From: Ostrinia nubilalis
Lineage: Eukaryota > Arthropoda > Insecta > Lepidoptera > Crambidae
Assembly (NCBI RefSeq): GCF_963855985.1
Contig: NC_087112.1
Span: forward strand, 5,396,501 to 5,460,500
Length of the DNA stretch: 64,000 nucleotides
Reading direction: 5' to 3'
This document shows positions 1 through 12,734 of this stretch, one piece after another. The position numbers were made by a program, and so were the translations under genes. The notes beneath the pieces are model-generated. The model did no database searches, was not told the origin of the DNA, and saw only the letters and a list, made by a program, of their open reading frames with translations. How positions within the stretch are numbered: the stretch's first letter is position 1; each line of letters opens with the position of its first letter.

Positions 1-2091
1 AATATTTTTATCCAAAAACTCCATCTCGCCATTGATATGCACACACAGTCCCATGTCTTGCCTCGACGACGTAGAATTCTCAAGCCGTGGATAACTCCTG
101 GGTTACTAAGGTGTATTCGAAACAGGGACGGAATGCATAAAAAACTGAAAAAAGATCCAAATAACGACATATTAAAGAAAACCTATCAGAGATACCGAAA
201 TTTTTGTAACTCGCTACTTAGAAAGGTAAAAATTGCATATGACAGTGAACTAATTAAGAAGGCTGGAACTAATAGCAAGAAGCTATGGAGTGCCATTCGA
301 TATGCGACCAACCTTAACAAATCACGTTCAAGCTCCAGCGACTTACTTTCTTGTAGGCCCACCTCAATAGAAGCTGTTAATCATGTAAACACTTTTTTTG
401 CTGGTGTTGGTAAGTCACTCGCCGAGGAGATACTATCGCAATCGGCATCATCGAACGGGCCCCATATAAAATCAGTCTCACATATCCACTCTACGCAACA
501 GTCCTTTGTTCTACTGAACACTACGACAACTGAAGTAGACTCCCTTATTTCATCCCTCAAAGGAGACTGTGCCATTGGATGGGACAATATCTCTTCTATG
601 TTACTAAAAAGTTGCAAGAACCACTTAGTTCCATATATAACCCATATTTGTAATCTTGCCCTATCGACAGGCTGTTTCCCTGATGCCTTCAAAAAGGCCC
701 TTGTCCACCCTATTTATAAATCTGGTGAGCGAAACCTTGCCAGTAATTACCGTCCCATATCTGTACTGCCTGCCCTGTCCAAGATTCTGGAAAGACTCAT
801 AAACAACCAATTGATCAAGTACCTCGAACAAAAGAACCTCTTGTCCCAAGGACAATTTGGCTTTAGATCAAAGAGGTCTACGGCTGATGCGGTGCATGAA
901 CTCACTGATCATGTCTCCAGGAGTCTGGACAAGGGCAGTAAATGTGTCTCAATCTTTCTGGACCTAGCCAAGGCCTTTGACACGGTTTCGATCCCCATCC
1001 TGCTGAAAAAACTGGAAGCGGTTGGTGTTCGAGGTGTCCCACTTGCCTTGTTCCAGAGTTACTTCTCACATCGCAGTCAGACTGTCACAATCGACGGAAA
1101 TACTAGTTCTCACCTTCCTATGGAGTATGGGGTTCCTCAGGGAAGCATTCTTGGCCCTACGCTCTTCCTTGTATATATAAATGACCTCTGCTCTCTTAAC
1201 ATCCCGAACTGCAGGGTTATCTCGTTTGCTGATGACACAGCCCTTGTTTTCACTGCTGACACCTGGGATGAAACCTTCCAGTGCGCTCAACTTGGGTTCG
1301 ATATGGTTTCTCATTGGCTCCGAGATAATCTTCTCACTTTAAATGTTAAGAAAACCCAATATCTTTCCTTCTCAATTAAAAATATTTCCCCAAATGTTAT
1401 TGATAACTTTCGTATAGTTGCACACTCTCACTCTGATCCAGCCACATTTCCATGCAATTGTCCTACCCTTAGTTCTTCCGAATCTATTAAATACCTAGGA
1501 GTGATTGTAGACAGCAGACTTACATTTCAGGCCCACATTAGCCAGACCGCTGGTAGGCTACGCAAACTTATGTATGTTTTTCGAAATCTACGCCACGTTG
1601 CAGACCCTAGCCTGGTCAGGACCGTTTATCTGGCTCTCTGTCAATCGCTCCTACTATATTGTTTAACTTCTTGGGGAGGTGCCTGTAAATCTGCTTTGAT
1701 TAAGTTGGAGAGAGCCCAAAGGGCAGTCCTCAAGGTCTGCACTTTCAAACCTTTGCAATTTCCAACTTATGACCTGTACCAATACTGTGAAGTACTCACA
1801 GTACGCCAGCTTTTTATCCTCATAACTGTGTTAAAACAACATCAAATCTCTGGATACGATCCCTGCGTCCAGACATCACGACGTAATCATCTAATAATTC
1901 GCTCATCCTCCTTCAAGACTGTTTTCTCACAACGTTTTTTCGGTTTCTTGGGTCCATTTCTGTATAATAAGATTCATCGTAACTTGCATATATACTCTTT
2001 AACAAAATTTGAACTGAAATCAAAACTAACAAAATATTTGCAATCATTAAATTATATAGAAACAGAAAATATTATTCTCCCACTTAGATAG
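1..2091 (+). CDS. non-LTR retrotransposon ORF2, reverse transcriptase part (5' cut by window edge)
   Basis: The reading frame is open from base 1 to the stop at 2089-2091; the first ATG is at 37 but the frame continues upstream, so the endonuclease half is probably outside the window. Reverse transcriptase blocks appear in the usual order: PWITPGLL near the start, NYRPISVLPALSKILERL, SIFLDLAKAFDTVS, YGVPQGSILGPTLF and the catalytic ISFADDTALV at about residue 396 from the first ATG. This suits the Jockey/CR1 group of LINEs; I cannot fix the clade. There is no frameshift or internal stop, so the copy looks recent. It is unrelated to the lgs gene downstream and on the same strand. Confidence 0.93.
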   Translation, partial: NIFIQKLHLAIDMHTQSHVLPRRRRILKPWITPGLLRCIRNRDGMHKKLKKDPNNDILKKTYQRYRNFCNSLLRKVKIAYDSELIKKAGTNSKKLWSAIRYATNLNKSRSSSSDLLSCRPTSIEAVNHVNTFFAGVGKSLAEEILSQSASSNGPHIKSVSHIHSTQQSFVLLNTTTTEVDSLISSLKGDCAIGWDNISSMLLKSCKNHLVPYITHICNLALSTGCFPDAFKKALVHPIYKSGERNLASNYRPISVLPALSKILERLINNQLIKYLEQKNLLSQGQFGFRSKRSTADAVHELTDHVSRSLDKGSKCVSIFLDLAKAFDTVSIPILLKKLEAVGVRGVPLALFQSYFSHRSQTVTIDGNTSSHLPMEYGVPQGSILGPTLFLVYINDLCSLNIPNCRVISFADDTALVFTADTWDETFQCAQLGFDMVSHWLRDNLLTLNVKKTQYLSFSIKNISPNVIDNFRIVAHSHSDPATFPCNCPTLSSSESIKYLGVIVDSRLTFQAHISQTAGRLRKLMYVFRNLRHVADPSLVRTVYLALCQSLLLYCLTSWGGACKSALIKLERAQRAVLKVCTFKPLQFPTYDLYQYCEVLTVRQLFILITVLKQHQISGYDPCVQTSRRNHLIIRSSSFKTVFSQRFFGFLGPFLYNKIHRNLHIYSLTKFELKSKLTKYLQSLNYIETENIILPLR

Positions 2092-2450
2092 ACAAGAAAA
2101 ATTCACTAACACTACACAACACATAAAACACACACACACACACACCACACACACATACACACACACACACACTCACACAAGCGCGATCTCAAACATTTCT
2201 TAGAGTGCTATATTTTGTAATTCGTAAGTTTTTATCTCCAATTTTGTAGACTTTTTTGCGTGTTTCTAACATTGTATGTACAAACGGATCCTCCGAGAGA
2301 TGAGAGTACTGGTCTCTGTAACACAGGCTCCTCGCCTAGCTCAGACACCAGTCTCTCACAATCTATTATATACATGATGTACTATTTTTATTGTAATACT
2401 TTTATGTCAGTTAGATTGTGGAGAAAAATAAAGATTTTTTTTTTTTTTAT
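2092..2450 (+). mobile_element. LINE 3' UTR with CA-rich microsatellite and AATAAA
   Basis: The 3' tail of the LINE holds a CA-rich microsatellite at about 2115-2180, a stretch at about 2290-2360 where ACTGGTCTCTG faces CAGACACCAGTCTCTC and can form a hairpin, an AATAAA at 2427-2432, and a T-rich run at about 2435-2448. The exact 3' end and any target-site duplication are not resolved. Confidence 0.6.
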
Positions 2451-5199
2451 TATTAAATGTGCATAAGGTTATAGTGCTTAGAATATACTTTAAAAAAGGT
2501 AGAAATACATATTGCCGCTTCATACATTGAAAGTCGGTTCCGTAAGAGTCCATTGTGGTTTTATTCCGGTAAAAAGTGTGCAATTAATCAAACAGCAATA
2601 GTGTATTGCAGCCTCGGGCGCTGATACAGTAATAGCCGTTTGCTTGTAGAAAATTTAAATAAAAGTTTTAACATTGTATATGGCACGATTATTCCGGTCA
2701 ACAAATTTTAAATGATGAATGGGAATAACGATTCAATATCCATAGTGCTTTTGGTAAATCAGGCAGTTTAAAAGATAAAATTCTGAAAAAAAATCAAAAG
2801 GTGTATAGGGACCCGCAGTTTACTAAAATCACTTAATCGGAAAACTGCTGCTATGGCTATTGCGGCTTTATTCCAGGCACCCATCGAAATAATACCGTAG
2901 AAAAACTTATTCAAAAGTCGTTTTTCTAATTTTCTTGTTATGTCCATTACTGTTGTTTGCCAAAATGAAGGCACATTATAACAAATTGAAGCGTAATTTC
3001 ATTCTAATAGCACTCTCTTTATATTTGAGAAACGTTTGGCTATCGGAAAATAAAAACTTTAAATGTCAAATACTTGAAGGAAATAAAGTGAAGTTAAGTT
3101 CTTGTCCGAGTCAAAAGTATAATTTCCCTGGGTCTTCTTTTCGATCATTGTAGTAAAGAAACGAAAGAACTTAGAATGTAATTCACTGCACCGTTACACT
3201 CGGCCATTTCGTCCCAAGAGGCCATCGAGGCAGGACAGTAGGTACTTCGTTGATCAGTTTCGCGACAAATCGCATAAGTAGGTCCTTGGGTTTTTTTTTA
3301 CTAAAAAGTCAATTTCTTTGGACGGTTTTTTGCAGCTAAACAATGGATTAATTTTATTGTTTGTTTACACAGATTTAGTGTTTGTAGGGGTAAACCCATG
3401 ATTTAAATAGTAAATGCATAGGGTAAATAGGTTTTTGTCTGTGGTGTCTTTTAGGCATAAATCTAATTTCTTTGGCCCTAATTTCCTTGTGGCATAAAAT
3501 GGCCTAGGAAATTATAAAAGACCATTTTTAATTCGGCGTAAAGTCAAATTTTTAGTATTTCTTTATTGGAATCTGTTTAAAATTTACATTTTAAGAAATG
3601 GGTATCAGAATAAATATAGAACAACTTGTTTTTAACTCTTAACCCAATCTACTGCATTTATCTTCCTTAGTTGTGTAAAAAGGTCGTAATGATACAATAT
3701 TCATTGGTATATTTGCTTGCGAAGGTACACAAAAAGGGTCGAACAAAAAAAAAAGCAAACAACAGAAGAAAACTTAGAGAAAAAAAAAATTATAATAATT
3801 TCCTTGGCTACCAAAATTTCATGACCTTATAACTTTGTTTCTAAAACGAATTATGACACCCCTTTTAGATATACAATTAGCTTAGTTTTTGATACTTAAT
3901 GCAATGGGAAACTAAAAATTGTTAAAAACAAAAAATATTTCGTACCAAGGAAATTAGGCAAAATTGACCATTTTTGGCGAAATACCCTGCTAAGGTACTA
4001 GTTGAAACAATTTTAACTGAATTGTTTTGGAAATACGCGTTTTCCCTAGTTGATCTAATGTTTCAAAGTTATTCACTGATGGGACCTCTTGGAGTATGAG
4101 TATTTTTTGGATGGGATGGGACGATTCGACGACGACGGTTGTAGTTGGACAATTATATATACGTATTTCAGCATTTTTCAGCGCATTTTTTAAAAATATT
4201 AATGCTAAAAAGTGGAAAATTAAATTAAAAGATGGCAATATTGTATTGAACTGTCAAAAGATATAATGTGGTGTGGTTATTTCAATGAATAAATTTATCA
4301 GCACAAAATTAAAATCGTTAAACATTTTGTAGAAGCATTTAAAACTGCGGACAATGATAATGTTTTGAGAAAACTTAAATTACGCATCATTTTGCGAATA
4401 TTGGAATAATTTATAGATAATAATAATGGATGTGTATCCGAAAATTTCAGTCAAGCGCTCATTTTTTTGATAATAGTGTTGTATGTTTCATGCAAAATTA
4501 CCTAAATTATTAAATTATTGAAATCGATTTAAAAATCGATTATGTTGAAGTAACAATGGACTTTATTATTACCAATAGAAGTAATGCAGATTTAGTACAT
4601 CAAAAAGTGAGGTAAAACAAACAAAAATAGTTTAGTAAGGTTCCAAAACATACACATAAGTGATAAAAAAGTGCTAATATCATATTTTTTATTGTTATAA
4701 TAAAATTAAATTATAGCCAAGAAAAAATATTTACTTAATTGGTGAGTAATTTCGGACCCAAATATAATAAGAAAATATAATTATATCTATTGATAGTAGT
4801 TTAATTTTTTATTTATATTTTCCTACTAAAAGTCATTTAATAAAGTTTACTTTTACATTTTTGGACATTCTGAGCAATACTTTAACTTTAATAAGTTCAA
4901 AAATTCTGAGTTACCAATCTTCCATACCAAAATTTTGATTTATAAATTTAAATTACAAAATCTTATCATTAAAAATGTTAAAGAAAGAAAAAAATGTAAA
5001 TCGATGTTAATCGATGTTCATATTTAAGAAGATGGACGTCACTTCACTCAAACTCTGTCTATCCATGTGTGCACATATTTTATGTATCGTAGCTGTATGT
5101 TGTGTTGTGTGTGCGTGGTGATTTGTGTTAATGCTGATAGAAAGAAAAGAAATTAAATAAATCAGGTATAATTTGACGATGAAACTAACATAAATGTGA
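2451..5199. other. AT-rich intergenic sequence, no gene seen
   Basis: About 2.7 kb of AT-rich DNA between the LINE and the presumed start region of lgs. Only short open frames occur and none has a recognisable motif or splice context. I see no RNA gene and no clear terminal repeats. Confidence 0.6.
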
Positions 5200-5700
5200 A
5201 GAAACAAAGTGTTTTGTGTTATCAAGTGCAAGTGAATCCGTCGGGAGGCGGTAATCGTGTACGTTTATTCGCTATTTGTGGATTCTGGATCTCGTCGATG
5301 TACCATAAACAAAAATGTCAGCGATCCCGATTTTTTGTTTCTTGCTGCATACCCATCGTTAAACCTTAATTAGATCACACGAATGATATAAAATAATGTT
5401 AGACGCTTTCTCCGGCGATGTCATCTCGACTCGCCAGCGTTACCAAAGCAATAAATCGGCCATAGTAAGCGTGCGTTTCGTGTGCTCGCGCCCGTCTACA
5501 CCCGACCCATCTCATTGTTTATGTATGGATAATAAGCCAGGAATTTTTATGGGGTTTCGCAGCGTTTTCTCGTTCTAATTGAATATCTGGCCACGATCAG
5601 GGTTTTGTGTCGACGGAAGGTTGTGACGGGTCCGCTCATCGCCGCGAGCGTCCTCACCACACTCAAGGATTTCAGTGATCTCTATTTATAATATTCTCTC
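5200..5700 (+). promoter_or_regulatory. lgs: possible lgs promoter / 5' untranslated exon region
   Basis: Base composition rises towards GC compared with both flanks (for example around 5236-5290, 5400-5520 and 5590-5665), as often seen at insect promoters and first exons. Possible splice donors lie at about 5250 (GTAATC) and 5465 (GTAAGC). The first coding exon I can support starts at 8124 in the middle of a codon or in 5' UTR, so an upstream exon must exist, and this is the best candidate in the window. This is inference; no TATA box or initiator was decisive. Confidence 0.3.
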
Positions 5701-8123
5701 GATCATTTGCTGCAGTATAATGACATTCTTGTAATGAAGTGCCGTTCAGTGGATTCGCGGGACATGTGCCAATTATCGCGGACTTGACGAAAGCGCGCCG
5801 ATATTGTATGTATACAAATATGATAATGTTTGTGGAGCTGATGGATGATCCTTCATGATCACGCAACATTCCCCTTAGTGCAGAAAGAGTTTGTTATGTC
5901 AGCCATAACCTTGATTATTCCACCCAAGTAGATGTAGGTTAGTTGAGGTTTTAATTACTTTGCTGGAATAATAAACAACGGTCTAAATACAAGATCTAGT
6001 GTTTGATGTAGTTGCAATTGAAATCATGGCAAATCTTTACTACTCAAAGTGTTAATTTCGTCTTATCTACCTGCATCTTTATTTTGGACATGTTTGAAAC
6101 AGTAACCTTTACATCAGTGTCGTTAAGAGATCAAAAGGTTGCATTTTATATCAATTTGAAGTGTTCTTTATTTTGATTGGCTGTACATGACATCTCATAT
6201 TATACTGATGAAGGAATTTGGTTGGTTGGAAAACTATATGGTTTGTTGTAGGATTGTATTATGAGAACTTCCTGGTTAATATACAAGATTTGAAATTAAT
6301 ATTGTTACTCATGAAGAATATTATAATTTAGTTATAATTCTAGGAAATATCCCATACAGTTTCTAAATGGCAATCCCCGCTACTCATTGATAAATGAATA
6401 ATTCAACTTAATATTGTAAACAAACAAGTAAGTATCACTTTACTATTGTTTTGTTTACTTATTATGCTTCTTTGTTTTTGAATATTCAGTTTGGAATAAC
6501 ATCTAAATTATTGCATAGTTAATTAGAATTAATCGTTGAAAATTTAAATGGTTGTGGTGCTAACAACTATCTGATTATTATGAGGCTTTTAATATATTAT
6601 TTTAATTAAATAAATAGCCTAATATTTGTATTCCTCTTTTCCTTGTGAATCACCATCATTTAACTAGGTCTATTTCTGTACAATCTGTTCATGTATTTAC
6701 TATGAATAACTAATATTTAGGAATCTATTACTGTATATTTAAATTGTTTCCTAATTACCTATAGCTATAATACAATTAATAAACTAAGTAATGCCAAAAT
6801 ATCCTTAAAAGTTATTAAACCTTAACGCTGACTTAACCATTGTTTAATCTATTTTTTTCAAGGTTTACAGTAAACTGCTGAAACACATTCAGCCTGACAA
6901 TTATTACTTTCTTGTGATAAAGTTTTCAATAAATATTTTTAAATAGTCTGCACCCATAATAATTTGGAATATCTTAATAGTAGCACACTACAGACTAAGT
7001 TCATATTATTTAGAATACTCAATTCATATTATCCAGTACAGGGACCCTGTGTGTAGGCCTACTTTCGATCCCACTTCTCACTGTGCGTTTCCATATTGAT
7101 ATTTTACCTACTACTACTACCTACTACCACCATTTACTAACCTTCCCCCCCTCCAATATTTCCCTGATTTTCAAATTTCATTTTCATCTGTCTTGGGTTT
7201 TGAATGTTGTCCATATTTTTGAAATATCTTCTACTGTAATTAACATTCAGGAAAATATTTCTCATAAGGAAACACTTGTTTGATTTAAAATCTGTTAAAT
7301 TGTGTACTATTTTTAGTTTTATTTTTCACATAAAAAGTAACCGCTGACTAAATGAATGAAAAAAAAATATAATTTACTATTAACTTTATAAAAAATTACA
7401 TATTGTTAGCACCACATATCATCAAGATTTGCTTAGATTCAATTAAATAAAATCATAATCGGCAAACAAAATGTAAAATAATAGTTACATTTTGGAACAT
7501 ACTGAAATATAATATTTTACATTTTGATTGCTTGACAAGCTCTTTTAAAAATGTTATTTTGAATCTTTTTCCATTTATTAAACAAGATAGCCAGTATTAG
7601 TTAAATTACAATAAAACATTGCTATTCTATTCTTAATACTGCTTTTTACACAAACACATAATAATAATACATGAGGTAGCGTGCGGTTAGGGAAGAAACT
7701 GCTCCGCCATTGGCCAGTGGTCACGTGACCACCCCCTCCCGCACTTAGCCGCAAGATGTCCTTATTTTTTGCTCTACCGTGCCAAAAGAACCTGGCAATT
7801 TTAAAGATACATGACGCCAAACAGCGCAAATTAATGTAGAAAATGATGTTGGAAAGTAAAAATGCTATGAATACTGAATTTTTTAAACTTTTTGTTCAAC
7901 TAAATTTTTCCCTAAAGCCACTTCCTCTGTGCATTTAGTTTTTTTAAACTACAACCTCTTTTCCTTCCGATTGTAGAAAAAGATTTAGATCGTATAAATA
8001 AAATAATTACATTGCACCCATGCAATGCGCCTGGCCGGATTGGTTGCCAGTTTCTACTGGCGCGAACTATATCTGTCTCTCTCACTTATTACATGTAATT
8101 ATTATTTATTTTTGTATGTGCAG

Positions 8124-8219
8124 TCAAGTTGGCGAAGGCACGCAGGGGTATGATAAAGGAGAAGGAGAAGGGAGGAGGCGCCCGCCTCAAAGACGAGCCC
8201 AGCGATCCGGCTGAGCCTG
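8124..8219 (+). CDS. lgs: lgs exon 1 (first supported coding exon)
   Basis: Acceptor TATGTGCAG ends at 8123 and donor GTAAGA begins at 8220. The frame encodes KLAKARRGMIKEKEKGGG then an acidic KDEPSDPAEP segment and leaves one base, which joins exon 2 to give a Gly codon. The only Met in the exon is at 8150 and is a reasonable start, but the frame is open upstream of it, so a short upstream coding exon is possible. The N-terminus of Lgs/BCL9 is poorly conserved, so the family does not settle the start. Confidence 0.75.
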
Positions 8220-8574
8220 GTAAGAAATAGTTACAAGTCTTTTTTATCGTCAGGAAAATGCATGAATTTACATACTTTTAAAGGCCGGTCGATCTATTCT
8301 CATAAATAAAACACTAGATACTCAACTTTCACATTATATTGCCTTATTTTAATTACATTCATCACTTAGCACAAAAGCGCGCGGAGTCGTCTCCGCGCGT
8401 CCCTCTATTCTCACGTTTGATTCTCGTGTGACATTGACGTATTGTCAATGTCACTATGACAGCAACTCATTGGCCACAACTATACCGTTATTTTAACGTT
8501 TTAGATTTTTCATAATTAACAATACCCACCAACCGCAGGGGCAGCTAGTGGGTAATGTGGGGCTCTCCCTACCA

Positions 8575-8956
8575 CAGGGGTTCACAAAGTGGGGGCGTGC
8601 CCACGATGGGAGGCGCTAAGACCTTTAAAGGGGAGCGCGGGCCATCTGTATAGCTAACGCCCGTATTGACAAACATTACTATGAGGTCTCACAGTGCGCG
8701 TGGACGCACAGGGTCACACACGAACCAATCACAGAGCTCTATTCAACGCTGTGCGCTCGGTTTGCTGCTTCACTTTAGCAAGCATTGTTTGTGAATACGG
8801 GCGTAAGTATTTAAAACCCTGCGATCGCAGAGAGAATACATTCCAGATTGCTCGATACCACCATCTTCTGACCACCATCTGGACTGGGGGATGGGGACGC
8901 AAATTTTTTTTTATGGTCGGAAGGGGGCGCATCTCAAATAAGTTAGGGAACCCCTG
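8575..8956. mobile_element. hAT-type MITE
   Basis: Ends CAGGGGTTCACAAAGTGGG and a matching inverted end finishing TTAGGGAACCCCTG. The flanking 8 bp are CCCTACCA on the left and TCCTACCA on the right, a 7-of-8 target-site duplication as expected for the hAT superfamily. There is no transposase frame. Confidence 0.75.
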
Positions 8957-9073
8957 TCCTACCAGAAGGGTAGGGCCTACCCACTAAAACCGGGCTGTTT
9001 CCGCCATGAGCCATATGAGTAGAGAACGCGGGACATCGCCATTGGCTGTAGCATTCGTCCGCGTTCAAACTAT

Positions 9074-9223
9074 GTATATGTCACCGTAAAATTGTGAATT
9101 CCGTCAGATTATAATCTGACGTAGTTAAATTACAATCTAACCTAACCTAACCCACTGTTAGTTTACAATCTAACGCGTTATATTATAAACTGACAGAGTT
9201 CACAGTTTCACGTTGACATATAC
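9074..9223. mobile_element. palindromic MITE
   Basis: The outer 45 bp or so form inverted repeats, GTATATGTCACCGTAAAATT at the left against a right end finishing CAGTTTCACGTTGACATATAC. The centre contains AACCTAACCTAACCC. Non-coding. Confidence 0.6.
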
Positions 9224-11291
9224 AATCTAGGTTCAGTTGACAGCACTCCAGACAACATTACCACTACTTAAGATGCGATAGACTTTATTTTGATGTGCTG
9301 TCATCTGTACATTTACACAAATATCTTTGTTATAATATTCGTATGAATATGCATCCAGACAGTAATTAAATACTTACATTATTATTTATTTTATTGAATT
9401 GCAGTAGGTATGCAAAAGATACTTTTTGTTATTTTTGATTCCGTAGTTATGTCGTCGTCTGGTGTGTGATTGGTGAAATTAAAATATTTACACCATCCAC
9501 ACACACTCCACAGGTTTGAAACTGTTCTTCAGATGTTTTAGAATTCAACCTCCCTTAATAAACTAAGCCTCCCCTAATAATCGAGCTATCCCCTAGTAAT
9601 TGACCAACCAAGCAACAAACGGGGCCTCCCACAGTCATAAAACACAAATTCACACAGCAAAAATGGGTGGATGATTCTTGCCAACCCCCCTATTGAAAAT
9701 CATTTATTGCCTAGGCCTAAGACAGTTGTTGGTTAATTGTTTTGGAATCTAGAGCAGTAAAATACTCGTAAATAAATAATGCTCCACTGGCAATAGATCC
9801 CTGAAATAGTAAACAAGATTCTTTAATCGATTTCTCAATAGAAATAACAGTGATGGTGAAAGTTTTGCATTGGTACCAGCGATGCATGTAATCAATTCAA
9901 CTCATTTATTGTTATTGCCAATAATCTTTAGAGACTATTGGCATAATTCTTAAATCAAGTGTACATGCATCATTTTAATAATAACTAATAACAATTACGT
10001 CTTCGCATGCGACCAATCAGCTCCTCATTAAAGTTGGTTTCAATAAAACATTTTGTTGAAAAAGTTGAGCGGGGATCATGGCGGACTTAGGGTTATCAAC
10101 CCGGTTGGTCACTGCGAAGTAACTTTAGGTCTGATGTTTGACTTACAAGCAAAAGACACTGCTTCATTATCTGTGTATGGTGTATGTACCATGGGCCACA
10201 ATTCTAGCTACCCATTTCAGTTTTTTATCTCGCTCTCATCAAATGGTGATTCTTTGCGATAGAACGAGACGACATGACCAGGAACTGTGGCCGATAGCAC
10301 ATCCATGGTATTCCATTGTCTGACTAGAAGTGGGTTCCTTATTATTTTGTTTGCCCCTGTTTGTGACGTACCCACATTTGTCACGGGCTCCTGTGTGGGG
10401 GCTGAAGTATATTCTGTACTGACCACCTTATCTGGTTGTAGCAGGCACCTTTAGAAACTCTTCTCAGAGGCTACATGTTGAGATTGATACATGAATGAGA
10501 AAAAGACCGGATAGGCAGCACTTACTTCGTCTCCCTTACTCCTGACCTGAAGCTTCGTGTCGAAGCGATAACTAAGAAGCGTTATTGCGTAACGGCAACA
10601 TATTGGTCTCAGCTAAAAAAGGCCGATACTATAGGAGCGAGAGAGAGGCAAACACCGCTGATCCGGTCGACTTGACGAGGCTATGAAGCCTGAAAAATCC
10701 CATTAATAAATCTGTATGCGTAAGTTTTTTGAGAGCGTTCTCGTAAATTCGAAATAATGATCGACGGTCTGGCCGTAATAAGAATAAATTCACTACCAAA
10801 GTCCTTAATTAGGATTAATTAACGTTAATAAAGTTATGGGCGCCGATGCTTCACCCTTATAATCAACCATTGTGAAATCATTAAATATAGGAGAAGTTGG
10901 CGTTGTATAAAGTTAACATGCTAAGGGCAACGGACTTGTCACATTTGCTAAAGCAAGGATAACAGCTCCAATAGAAGTGTTCTAGTATTTATCAGCTCTA
11001 AGATACCGTATTAAGGATTGACATTCAAATCACTGAAAATGCGTCTGCGTCTTTTCTATGATCCTCAGCTTTTTATAATAATCCTTTGCTATGAATAAAT
11101 TTCCCAGGTAAGGAATAGCAAATAAAATTATCCTTTATTTGTTTGCAATACTCTATTCTACATCATTCTGTTAAGATGTATGATGTTAAGTTTTGCGTTA
11201 TATGAGTGTTTTATGGGATAATTGGCCTTTTATCATTTTCAACACTTTCTTAATGGTTGTTTATGTGCATAAATTATATGTACCGAATATA

Positions 11292-11674
11292 CAGGGTGAC
11301 AGGTACTCGACCTATTCCTTGAACGGGGTAATATTAGAGATCATTAGCAATAAATTATATGCAGTAAACATTTTCAAAAAAGTTAAAAGCTTACAGTAAA
11401 TAAAAATATTTTTACTTTAGACCTTTTATTTCTGAGATTATGTTATATCAAGCGCTTTTTTTCAAAATGATCACAATTTTTTCAGCTTCAGAAACGTATC
11501 AACATTGAGTTTAGAATGGAGTAGTTTATTCACAATTGAAATTTTCTAATAATCGTAGAACCGTCATAGCTCAATAACCATCCAGTTTCGACCCCTGGTT
11601 CACTGGACTTAATTTGTTACTGACCTCTAGAATAATCCCTTTTAAGGAATAGGTCGAGTATCCCAATCACCCTG
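11292..11674. mobile_element. Tc1/mariner-like MITE
   Basis: Inverted ends CAGGGTGACAGGTACTCGAC and its partner GTCGAGTATCCCAATCACCCTG, both continuing into CTATTCCTT. The element is flanked by TA on each side (11290-11291 and 11675-11676). It is 383 bp with no transposase. Confidence 0.7.
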
Positions 11675-12734
11675 TATTACGGATGGCCGACGTTTACTCG
11701 ATCACCGCTGTCTCTTATATTCAAATTCAGGGTCATTACACTGGCATGTGGAGGAAAACATATTTTTAATACAATAAATTATAAAATATAAATAACTTGC
11801 AGAACCTCTCGGGTTTGTTTCGGACTACAAAATATATAAAATTCGTGAGACAGTGTAGATAAATCACTGTATTTTTGCAATTCTGAATTTTATATTCAAA
11901 TAGGCGCAGACGCATGCAAAAATCTAAAATTTAAATGCAAAAAATCGTAGTCTATCGGTGCTCCGCTTTAAAAGTATTTTAGATTCAATATAGCCCATCA
12001 AAATATTACTAAATCGTTGCTTTTTTTTCCTATACCACTATGTAACACTTGAAGGACCTGCCCCCTTAGACAAAACGCACTTTTTGATCGAATCGAAAAT
12101 CGAATCCGTCAAAACTCCATACAAAAAAGGGGCTTTTCGACCACTTTTCGACTGGTTTGCGAATATAATTTGCACTTTGTCTAGACCCACTTTTTATATG
12201 ATTACGTTTGATTGATGATTTTTCCAATTTAAAAGTTTATATTAAAAAAATAATTGTGCCCAACCTGCCGAAGCCAGGGCAGGTCAGTAGTTTTTAATAC
12301 AGTTTCCTTCTGCTATTTATAAAATTGATGCGACATCTCTTGAGGCGGGAACCGGTTTCTTTCTAGTCCAGTGTATTCGTACTCGTATCATTCGCACTTC
12401 GAAACGTCGTGTGTGAGGACCTTATTAGAATCATACGTCGATCTCAATTTTGAGATTCGATTCAAATGTATCTGAGATATAAACGGTTGAATTATGCCGG
12501 TTTTCTATAATCAATCCCAACCCAAATCCGTCCCTCAAATATTTATTGGTCAAAATGTCCTCGGTTTCGATGTTTCACGTTTTCATATTGTTTTTATATC
12601 TATTTAAACATTATGAAGGTGTAATAGCATCGAAAATTGTGGATATTTGATCGAAAACACGTTGTAATTGTCAGTTGACGGACGCATTTGGAAAGAGATT
12701 GATTGTAGCAAACGGGCGTTAGGGTTAAACTTAA

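Noticed and set aside
9118..9184. Telomere-like CCTAACCTAACC
   Set aside because: Only two or three units, lying inside a palindromic MITE; not an interstitial telomere array.
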